A stretch of DNA of 11,910 nt from an uncultured Collinsella sp. (GTDB lineage Bacteria; Actinomycetota; Coriobacteriia; Coriobacteriales; Coriobacteriaceae): NCBI GenBank assembly GCA_958429225.1, contig CAUAJB010000059.1:1-11910 (forward strand). Reading direction: 5' to 3'. Of this stretch, positions 1-5,310 are shown piece by piece. The notes beneath the pieces were generated by a model that saw only the letters and a program-made list of their open reading frames with translations, made no database searches and was not told where the DNA came from. The translations under genes were made by a program, and so were the position numbers. Every line of letters starts with the position of its first letter. Within the stretch, counting starts at the first letter, position 1.

Positions 1-41
1 TGCAAACTGACCAAGAATCCCTGGCCAAGCATCTGCATCAT
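1..41 (-). CDS. Amino acid ABC transporter permease, 5' end only
   Basis: Reading leftward from position 41, the minus strand encodes MMQMLGQGFLVSL and then runs off the window edge. This resembles the start of the membrane permease subunit of polar amino acid ABC importers, where a short cytosolic lead (often ending G-x-x-x-T/S-L) precedes the first transmembrane helix. It lies directly downstream of a family-3 solute-binding protein on the same strand, which is the usual operon order. The start is uncertain: ATG at 41, 38 and 32 are all in frame with only a weak CAGG upstream, and a TTG at 56 has a GAGAG six bases upstream. Only 13 codons are visible, so the family call rests mainly on context. 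Confidence 0.5.
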   Translation of the reverse strand, partial: MMQMLGQGFLVSL

Positions 42-99
42 GACCTGAATAGACAACCCAAGCTCTCTTTCACAGCAACGGAACGGCGAACCCAATGCT

Positions 100-210
100 A
101 AAGCGGGTTTTCCAGGTGCCCGAGTTTGCCGTGAAAGAGGAGCGCCGCGTACTAAATGTGCGCAAGCGACGGTTTGAACGGCAAAATCGGGTGCCTGGGA
201 AAGCCGCTAT
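100..210. repeat. 111-nt imperfect palindrome (giant hairpin) between binding protein and permease
   Basis: Bases 100-152 pair with 158-210 in one register (positions sum to 310) around a five-base loop at 153-157. By hand count, 35 of 53 positions are Watson-Crick pairs and 5 are G-T. Three more pairs (143-145 with 166-168) form with a one-base shift. The outer 38 positions alone have 29 Watson-Crick pairs, 4 G-T pairs and 5 mismatches. All five wobble pairs are G-U when the plus strand is the RNA and A-C on the minus strand. The outer end includes the stop codon of the binding protein. Size and form recall ERIC-type intergenic palindromes, but no family was recognised. Confidence 0.85.
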
Positions 211-1067
211 TTCAAAACCCAGTTGTCGAAGGATAGACCGTAATCCGCATACTTGTCGCACAGGTCCTTGACCGTGCCGTCCTCATAGAGTGCCTTGAGC
301 GACTCGGTCACGGCGTCGGCCGACTTGGTGTCGCCCTTCTTAAAGCCGACGGCGTAGTGCTCGCTGGACAGCGGCTCATCAAGCTGCATATAAGCATCGG
401 GCTTGGCGGCAAGCTGATACTGGGCAATCGAAAGGTCGCAAGCCACGGCATCGACCGCGCCGCTCTCGAGCTGCATAAAGGCCGTGTTGTACTCGCCGAT
501 CGTGTCGAGCGTGGCAAACGTCGCCGCCAGATCCTTCTGGTCACCCTCGAGCACATCCTGCGCAGCGGAATCGGTCTGGGTAATCACGGTCTTGCCGGCA
601 AGATCGTCCCAGCTCTTGATGCCCGCGTCCTTCTTGACCACCAGCACCTGCTCGTTGAGCATGTACGGCTCGGAGAACGTGTAGTCGTCCTCGCGACCCT
701 CCATGGTAAAGCCGTTCCAGATGCAGTTGATGGCACCCGAGTTGAGCAGCGTATCCTTGGCATCCCAGTCGATGGCCTCGTATTTGACCTCCCAGCCCTG
801 CTTATCGGCAACAGCCTTGGCCAGATCGAGATCAAAGCCGGTGTACTCGCCATCGTCGCCCACAAAGCCGTACGGAGGATAGGACTTATCAAAGCCCACC
901 ACGAGCTTCTTGGACTCCGCAGCGCCCTTCACATCCTTGGCCGCGGCAGAGCCATCAGCGGAGCCCTTGCCGGCACCACCGCCGCAACCGACAAGACCAA
1001 GGCCAAGCACCGTGGCAAGCGAGCCGGCTAGGCCAACAAACTGACGACGAGACATATCGGTATTCAT
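207..1067 (-). CDS. Amino acid ABC transporter substrate-binding lipoprotein (SBP family 3)
   Basis: This is an extracytoplasmic receptor that delivers an amino acid to an ABC importer. The 286-aa product starts with SRRQFVG (residues 6-12), a twin-arginine-like motif. A hydrophobic stretch and the lipobox LVGC follow, with Cys28 as the lipidation site, so Tat export and membrane anchoring are likely. A Gly/Ser/Ala linker precedes the two-lobed SBP_bac_3 fold, with VGFDKSYPPYGF near residue 57, GFDLDLAKAVA near 78 and a ligand carboxylate-binding Arg125 in the EGRE context. The start was chosen because AAGGGGG lies six bases upstream of this ATG; an in-frame ATG seven codons earlier has the ribosome site inside it. 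The substrate cannot be told from sequence. A permease start follows downstream. Confidence 0.93.
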   Translation of the reverse strand: MNTDMSRRQFVGLAGSLATVLGLGLVGCGGGAGKGSADGSAAAKDVKGAAESKKLVVGFDKSYPPYGFVGDDGEYTGFDLDLAKAVADKQGWEVKYEAIDWDAKDTLLNSGAINCIWNGFTMEGREDDYTFSEPYMLNEQVLVVKKDAGIKSWDDLAGKTVITQTDSAAQDVLEGDQKDLAATFATLDTIGEYNTAFMQLESGAVDAVACDLSIAQYQLAAKPDAYMQLDEPLSSEHYAVGFKKGDTKSADAVTESLKALYEDGTVKDLCDKYADYGLSFDNWVLK

Positions 1068-1085
1068 GGTATTCCCCCTTGATGG

Positions 1086-1139
1086 CACTTTAGTTAGGTA
1101 AAGTGAGTCATGTAACGTTCAGAATCATACACTTTAGTG
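1086..1139. promoter_or_regulatory. Operator-like repeats in the transporter promoter
   Basis: CACTTTAGTTAGGTAAAGTG at 1086-1105 is an inverted repeat with perfect 7-bp arms and a 6-bp spacer. CACTTTAG recurs at 1130-1137 as part of CACTTTAGTG, directly next to the -10 box. Relative to a start near 1117, the first copy sits just downstream and the second inside the promoter spacer, both places that suit a repressor. A closely related 20-bp motif occurs in the aminotransferase promoter at 5136-5155. The cognate regulator is unknown. Confidence 0.55.
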
Positions 1140-1152
1140 AGATGGAGTACAA
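1124..1152 (-). promoter_or_regulatory. Sigma70-type promoter for the ABC transporter operon
   Basis: On the minus strand, TTGTAC (1152-1147) and TATGAT (1129-1124) are separated by 17 bp, close to the TTGACA-N17-TATAAT consensus. Transcription would begin near 1117 and leave about 50 bases of leader before the binding-protein ATG at 1067. The operator-like repeats overlap the spacer and the leader. Confidence 0.7.
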
Positions 1153-1160
1153 GGGAGGGC

Positions 1161-1299
1161 TTGCCCGCCGCGTGAGGGGTGTGGGGGTTAAGTTTCCTGC
1201 TCTACAGTCCTGCTCACGACGGAGGCCACATTAAGTGGCCTCCTGTTCGTGCGGAACTCGCGATAAACTTAACCCCCACACCCCTCACGCGGCGGGCAA
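1161..1299. repeat. 139-bp palindromic element with perfect 35-bp inverted ends
   Basis: Bases 1161-1195 and 1265-1299 are exact reverse complements over all 35 bp. The 69-bp interior holds a second perfect 9-bp hairpin (GGAGGCCAC at 1221-1229, GTGGCCTCC at 1235-1243) flanked by looser pairing such as CACGA with TCGTG. It fills most of the 339-bp gap between the divergent binding-protein and rRNA methyltransferase genes, just upstream of the transporter promoter. No target-site duplication is visible at its edges and it encodes nothing. It could be a MITE, a REP-like element or a bidirectional attenuator. Confidence 0.9.
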
Positions 1300-1363
1300 C
1301 CGTCGTTGGGCTTATCGCTGACACGATTAAACCGCTTGTATATCGTCTGCTGGCTTGGCACGG

Positions 1364-1400
1364 TACAATACTTGCAGCTTTAATTCATGAATTAGTGGAG
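1364..1400 (+). promoter_or_regulatory. Weak -10 box and ribosome-binding site for the rRNA methyltransferase
   Basis: TACAAT at 1364-1369 is a plausible -10 box but no good -35 lies 16-18 bp upstream. TGGAG at 1396-1400, six bases before the ATG at 1407, is the ribosome-binding site that fixes the gene start. Nothing else was seen between the palindrome end at 1299 and the gene. Confidence 0.4.
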
Positions 1401-1406
1401 TTATTG

Positions 1407-2855
1407 ATGGCAGAATCTCGTGCGGAGCGTAAGGCTCGTCGTGCTTTGATCGAGGCGGCTGAGGGGTCGGGGGAGAAAAAATCTTCTAAGAAATCCAAGT
1501 CGTCTCTGAATGCGAAGGGTCAGTCGGCTAAGGGCAAGGCTAAGGCCAAGCGTCCCGGCTCTCGTCGGAACGAGGATAAGGCATCTCAGACTCGCTCCAA
1601 GCGCTCACATAAAGATCAGGTTTCGTCTGCGCGTAAGGCTGTGGACCCCAAGTCTCCCTGTTCGATCATGAAAGCTTGCGGTGGGTGTACGGCGCTCAAT
1701 CGTCCTTATAAGAAGCAGCTCGCCGCCAAGCAGGCTGCTATGGAGGAGCTTTTTGCTTCGCTTTGTGAGCGTGAGGGCATTGCTGTAGATCCTATTCGTG
1801 GCATGGGTGTCACCCTGGGCGACCCGGGCAAATATCCTGCGCCGCGTGGCTTTCGTCATAAGGCTGCCACTCCCTTTGCTCCCGGTAAGGAGGGAGCCGT
1901 CCGTTGCGGTTTCTTTGAGCGCGGCACGCACAAGATCGTTGCCGTACCCGAGTGTCCTGTCGAGGCACCGGGTGCCCGTCAGATTCTCAACGGCATCGCA
2001 CGCGAAGCTGAGCGGCTGCATATTCCCGCCTTTAATGAGGACAAGCATCTTGGTTTACTTCGCTATGCCGTCGTCCGCTGCGGTTGGCGTACCGACCAGG
2101 TCATGGTCACGCTCGTGACCGCTCAGCGCGACTTGCCGCATGCGCAGGAGTTCTTTGAGGCTGTCGCCGCACTCAATCCGCACATCGTCACCGTCGCCCA
2201 AAACATCAACGGACGTCCCGGCAACGCCATCCTCGGCGAGGAAACCCGCATTGTATATGGCGCCGAGTGCATGCGCGACCAGCTGCTCGGCTGCGAGTTC
2301 GATATCTCCCCCACCGCGTTCTACCAGACCAACCCGCAGCAGACCGAGCTGCTCTATCAGCTCGCGATTGACGGCATGGACCTGCAGCAGGGCGACGTAC
2401 TCATGGATGCCTATTGCGGTAGCGGTACCATCGGTCTTTGCGCAGCTAAAGATGTCCAGAACAAGGGTATCGGCATTATGCTGCTCGGCGTGGAGCGCAA
2501 CCCGGCGGGCGTTGCCGACGCACGCCGCAATGCCGAGCTCAACGGCCTCACCCGCAGCGCCTGGTTTATGGCCGACGATGCGACCGATTACATCCTGGAT
2601 GCCGCCGACAACAACGAACGCGTCGACGTTCTTTCCATCGACCCGCCGCGCGCCGGCTCCACGCCCGAGTTCCTCGAAGCTGCCTGCGCACTTAAGCCGC
2701 GCCGCATCACCTATATCAGCTGCAACCCCGTGACCCAAGAGCGCGACCTGCATCAGCTCCTCGACGGAGGCTACCGACTGCTCAAGATCACGCCCGTCGA
2801 CATGTTCCCCCATACCGATCACACCGAAACCGTAGCGGTCCTCGAGCGCCGCTAA
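1407..2855 (+). CDS. rlmD: 23S rRNA (uracil-5-)-methyltransferase, RlmD/RlmCD (TrmA) family
   Basis: The enzyme transfers a methyl group from S-adenosylmethionine to C5 of a uridine in RNA, by family most likely 23S rRNA. The 482-aa product has the iron-sulfur cysteines C85, C91 and C94 (C-x5-C-x2-C) plus C183. The SAM motif MDAYCGSGTIGL lies near 333-344, DPPRAG near 412-417, the catalytic Cys439 in YISCNP, and the general-base Glu474 in HTDHTETV. The first 84 residues are a Lys/Arg/Ser/Ala-rich, probably disordered tail where RlmD proteins usually carry a TRAM domain; no TRAM-like barrel is apparent. The ATG at 1407 was chosen for its ribosome site; the frame stays open upstream only through the palindrome. 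RlmD and dual-specificity RlmCD cannot be separated by eye. Confidence 0.92.
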   Translation: MAESRAERKARRALIEAAEGSGEKKSSKKSKSSLNAKGQSAKGKAKAKRPGSRRNEDKASQTRSKRSHKDQVSSARKAVDPKSPCSIMKACGGCTALNRPYKKQLAAKQAAMEELFASLCEREGIAVDPIRGMGVTLGDPGKYPAPRGFRHKAATPFAPGKEGAVRCGFFERGTHKIVAVPECPVEAPGARQILNGIAREAERLHIPAFNEDKHLGLLRYAVVRCGWRTDQVMVTLVTAQRDLPHAQEFFEAVAALNPHIVTVAQNINGRPGNAILGEETRIVYGAECMRDQLLGCEFDISPTAFYQTNPQQTELLYQLAIDGMDLQQGDVLMDAYCGSGTIGLCAAKDVQNKGIGIMLLGVERNPAGVADARRNAELNGLTRSAWFMADDATDYILDAADNNERVDVLSIDPPRAGSTPEFLEAACALKPRRITYISCNPVTQERDLHQLLDGGYRLLKITPVDMFPHTDHTETVAVLERR

Positions 2856-2883
2856 CCAACCCCGGTAGATCTTTGAGACAGGA

Positions 2884-2913
2884 AAGGGGGCGGCCCGTCT
2901 GGGCCGCCCCCTT
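2884..2913. terminator. Bidirectional terminator between converging genes
   Basis: AAGGGGGCGGCCC (2884-2896) pairs perfectly with 2901-2913 around the loop GTCT, a 13-bp GC-rich stem. It sits 28 bases after the methyltransferase stop and 20 bases after the PHP stop. U-tracts are short on both strands (TTCACTTGGTTTAT on plus; TTTCCTGT on minus), so efficiency is uncertain. Confidence 0.75.
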
Positions 2914-2933
2914 CACTTGGTTTATAAATTCCG

Positions 2934-3755
2934 CTACATCCCCTTGCGCAGGTCGCACACGCCGGCTGCCGCCATCTCGCGCAGCAGCGTCTCGCGGTCG
3001 CGCGTCACGATCAAATCCAGCGGGAAGTGAATCTCGTCGAGCATCTTGCGCGCGTGATCGAGCTTGCCAATGGCCATGCCAATGTGGGCATCGGTTGACA
3101 CGCCAATGCCCACGCCCAGCTCGGCGCAGCGCTCGGCGATCTTGCGGCATACGGCCCAATGCTCAGTGTCGACACCGTGTTCAAGACTATGGTTGTTGAT
3201 CTCGATAATCTTGTGCTTGGCCTTAGCTGCCAACAGCACCTCGTCGATATCGAACGGCACGCCCGAACGCCCCGTGTGACCCAGCATGAACACCTTGGGG
3301 TGCTCCAGGGCATTGATATACATCTCGGTCGTCTGGGCCAGCGTCGCGCCTTCAGCAATCTGCGGATTATGCACGCTCGCAACCAAATAATCCAAATTAC
3401 GCGTAACCAAATCGAACAGCGAATGCTGACGGCTGTACGAATCGCCGGCAATATCGAGCGTGACAGGGGTGTCCTCGCCAAACAGGCTTCCGTCCAGCGA
3501 AACGATATCGGCCTCGGCACCACGCAGCACCAGCACGCCGCTCCAAATGCGCGGCCAGATATCCTGGTTGATAAAGAACTGGTAACTGCGCAGGTCATTG
3601 GGGCAAGCCGTAACCATAGAGCTCAAATGGTCGGCAGATCCGAGCACCTGCAGACCACGCTCTGCCGCCCAGTACACATTCTCCTCAATGGTCGAATATG
3701 CATGCGCAGAGAACATCGTATGGGTATGAATGTCACAAGAAAGCAGGTAGGGCAT
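2934..3755 (-). CDS. PHP-domain phosphoesterase, YcdX-like
   Basis: This is a predicted metal-dependent phosphatase of the PHP superfamily, 273 aa, cytosolic, with no signal peptide. The metal ligands of the PHP barrel are visible in order: DIHTHT (H10, H12), ADH (D42-H43), Glu81 in RGAEAD, SVHNP (H129), LGHTG (H160) and the closing STDAH (D222, H224). EINNHSL (185-191) also matches YcdX-type members, whose natural substrate is generally unknown. AAGGAGA lies four bases before the ATG. The gene is downstream of the aminotransferase on the same strand, but with a 165-bp gap and its own promoter candidate. The family is solid; the substrate cannot be stated. Histidinol phosphatase is a related but less likely alternative. 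Confidence 0.88.
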   Translation of the reverse strand: MPYLLSCDIHTHTMFSAHAYSTIEENVYWAAERGLQVLGSADHLSSMVTACPNDLRSYQFFINQDIWPRIWSGVLVLRGAEADIVSLDGSLFGEDTPVTLDIAGDSYSRQHSLFDLVTRNLDYLVASVHNPQIAEGATLAQTTEMYINALEHPKVFMLGHTGRSGVPFDIDEVLLAAKAKHKIIEINNHSLEHGVDTEHWAVCRKIAERCAELGVGIGVSTDAHIGMAIGKLDHARKMLDEIHFPLDLIVTRDRETLLREMAAAGVCDLRKGM

Positions 3756-3792
3756 CAGGTCTCCTTATCTGGCACGGCCGTCGCTTATATTC

Positions 3793-3822
3793 ATTGTACG
3801 CATAGCCTTCGATAGTCGTAAA
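3793..3822 (-). promoter_or_regulatory. Candidate promoter for the PHP gene
   Basis: On the minus strand, TTTACG (3822-3817) and TACAAT (3798-3793) are 18 bp apart, followed by AT-rich sequence and a leader of about 30 bases up to the ribosome-binding site. The -10 matches well and the -35 only moderately. Confidence 0.45.
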
Positions 3823-3855
3823 ACCGCTCCATCCCAAAGACACAACGTCCATGAC

Positions 3856-3886
3856 AACGGGGTCCGGCTTAACACCAAACCCCGTT
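3856..3886 (-). terminator. Possible weak terminator after the aminotransferase
   Basis: AACGGGGT (3856-3863) pairs with ACCCCGTT (3879-3886) over 8 bp around a 15-base loop, 35 bases past the aminotransferase stop. There is no U-tract on the minus strand, so it may only attenuate, or may be chance. Confidence 0.25.
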
Positions 3887-3920
3887 TCACGTAAAACATT
3901 GTAGGCAGAGCGCTTTACTT

Positions 3921-5105
3921 TTAACGATACTCGTCCGCCAACTGTTTCCAAGCGGGTAGCGAATTGATAATCGTTTCGTAACTCACGCAATAGCCCAGGC
4001 GGAACCAACCCGGCATACCAAAGCTGTCCGAGGGAACCGCAAGCAACTCATACTTCTTCGCGCGCTCACAGAACGCATTCGCATCGGGCTCCAGCGCTTT
4101 CACCCATAGGTAGAACGCGCCATCCGGCTCAACATAGGTGTAGCCGTACTCCGCTAGTGCGTCGGTAAGCGCAGTGCGGTTGCGCGCATAGGCCTCGACA
4201 TCGCTCGGTTCATCAATGCAGTCGATGATTACACGCTGGAAGAGGGCCGGTGCGCACACGAAGCCCAGCGTGCGGGCGGCACCGGCAACGGCGGGCATAA
4301 GACGAGCTGCCTGAGGATTCGTATTAGGAACTAGGATCCACCCCACGCGCTCACCCGGCAGCGACAGCGACTTGGAATACGAGTAGCACACGATGGTGTG
4401 CTCGTAGATCGAAGGCACCCAAGGCACCTCGGTTCCATAGACGATCTCGCGATACGGTTCGTCCGAGATCAGCATAATCGGATTCTCAGGATCGCGCTTG
4501 GCGTTGACCTCGCGTAAAACATTGGCCAGTCCCGTCAGCGTATCGCACGTATACACGGCACCGGTCGGGTTATTGGGAGAGTCGATAATGACGGCAGCCG
4601 TCTTATCGGTAATCGCCCTGAGCACGTTGTCCACGCTCAGCTGGAACGTATCTTCATCGGCGAGCGCCTCAACACACGTACAGCCGGCCTTCTCAATCCA
4701 AACGCGATACTCCGGAAAGTACGGGGCGATAACAATAACCTCGTCGCCCGGGTTCGTAACGGCGTTGAGCGTGCAGGTGAGCGAAGCCGCGGCACCCACC
4801 GTCATAAAGACGTCCTTACCCTCATAGTTCGTTCCAAAGCGGCGGTTGAGCGATTCGGCCACGGCGGTACGGCACTGCGGCAGACCCGGTGCAGGCGTAT
4901 ATCCGTGCAGTTGGTCGCTCGGCAGCTCCAAGGCCTTCTTAATGGACTCAGCCACGGCGGCAGGTGCCGGAACGCTCGGGTTGCCCAGTGAGAAATCGAA
5001 CACGTTTTCCGCGCCGATCTGTGCCTTGCGCTCAAGGCCGTAGCTAAAGATCTCGCGGATGATGGAGCTCTCCGCACCGCGCGCATACATAGTTTCGTTG
5101 ATCAT
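3921..5105 (-). CDS. Pyridoxal phosphate-dependent aminotransferase, class I/II (AspB-like)
   Basis: This is a fold-type I PLP enzyme that probably moves an amino group between an amino acid and a 2-oxo acid in the cytosol. The 394-aa product shows a substrate loop near FSLGNPSVP (38-46), GYTPAPGLP (68-76) as in aspartate aminotransferase-like enzymes, SPNNPTG with PLP-contacting Asn179, SDEPY with Asp215 and Tyr218, and the Schiff-base Lys245 in SYSKSLSLPGER. A Trp-Phe-Arg-Leu stretch near the C-terminus supplies the carboxylate-binding Arg. The start was chosen for AAGGGGA five bases before this ATG; the frame extends 33 codons upstream only by reading through the promoter and a palindromic repeat. 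Its operator resembles that of the amino-acid transporter at 1067. Exact substrate unknown; a C-S lyase or alanine aminotransferase role is possible. Confidence 0.92.
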   Translation of the reverse strand: MINETMYARGAESSIIREIFSYGLERKAQIGAENVFDFSLGNPSVPAPAAVAESIKKALELPSDQLHGYTPAPGLPQCRTAVAESLNRRFGTNYEGKDVFMTVGAAASLTCTLNAVTNPGDEVIVIAPYFPEYRVWIEKAGCTCVEALADEDTFQLSVDNVLRAITDKTAAVIIDSPNNPTGAVYTCDTLTGLANVLREVNAKRDPENPIMLISDEPYREIVYGTEVPWVPSIYEHTIVCYSYSKSLSLPGERVGWILVPNTNPQAARLMPAVAGAARTLGFVCAPALFQRVIIDCIDEPSDVEAYARNRTALTDALAEYGYTYVEPDGAFYLWVKALEPDANAFCERAKKYELLAVPSDSFGMPGWFRLGYCVSYETIINSLPAWKQLADEYR

Positions 5106-5129
5106 CTGTTCCCCTTTCGCATAGGCGGT

Positions 5130-5157
5130 ATTGTACGCTTTAGTTGAGCAAAGTGCC
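5130..5157 (-). promoter_or_regulatory. Aminotransferase promoter with transporter-like operator
   Basis: The minus-strand -10 box TACAAT is at 5135-5130. The best -35 candidate, GGCACT (5157-5152), is poor. CGCTTTAGTTGAGCAAAGTG at 5136-5155 fills the spacer and matches the transporter motif at 1086-1105 in 16 of 20 positions in the same orientation, keeping the CTTTAGTT core and the AAAGTG end. A weak -35 with an operator in the spacer suggests regulator-controlled expression. Confidence 0.5.
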
Positions 5158-5166
5158 GCAGCAATG

Positions 5167-5240
5167 TTGATTGGGGACAGACTTAAATGCGTGAAAACGC
5201 TCATTTAAGTCTGTCCCCAATCAAGTCTGTCCCCAATCAA
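5167..5240. repeat. REP-like palindrome with tandem half-copy
   Basis: Bases 5167-5189 and 5202-5224 are exact 23-bp inverted repeats around a 12-base loop that can itself form GCGT-GAAA-ACGC. The last 16 bases of the right arm, GTCTGTCCCCAATCAA (5209-5224), are repeated at once in direct orientation at 5225-5240. The element lies between the ftsH terminator and the aminotransferase promoter. Repeats built on a GGGGACAGAC core are, to my recollection, common in several bacterial phyla; the link to a mobilising enzyme is not visible here. Confidence 0.88.
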
Positions 5241-5260
5241 CAGACGGCCCCATATCGCTC

Positions 5261-5299
5261 AAAAGAAAAAGCCTCCGCAGGTTTCCCCGCGGAGGCTTT
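5261..5299 (-). terminator. Intrinsic terminator of ftsH
   Basis: On the minus strand AAAGCCTCCGC (5299-5289) pairs with GCGGAGGCTTT (5278-5268) around a 10-base loop and runs into TTTTTCTTTT (5270-5261). It begins 12 bases past the ftsH stop and is a textbook rho-independent terminator. Confidence 0.9.
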
Positions 5300-5310
5300 C
5301 GCCACAAAGA

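Noticed and set aside
70..261. 63-codon minus-strand open frame over the 111-nt hairpin
   Set aside because: Overlaps the end of the binding-protein gene in another frame, has no ribosome site and is largely the palindrome; not protein-like.
357..1031. 224-codon open frame on the plus strand
   Set aside because: Antisense shadow of the binding protein in GC-rich sequence; no family resemblance.
1179..1406. In-frame upstream extension of the methyltransferase gene
   Set aside because: It would translate the palindrome and promoter region, has no ribosome site, and the ATG at 1407 has a good one.
2055..2822. 255-codon open frame opposite the methyltransferase
   Set aside because: Antisense shadow; the plus-strand gene carries all catalytic motifs.
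5106..5204. 33-codon upstream extension of the aminotransferase
   Set aside because: It starts inside the palindromic repeat and reads through the -10 box; the internal ATG at 5105 has AAGGGGA at proper spacing and matches the family N-terminus.
5209..5240. Tandem 16-bp repeats considered as a CRISPR remnant
   Set aside because: There is no spacer between the copies and one copy is an arm of a palindrome; no cas genes are present.
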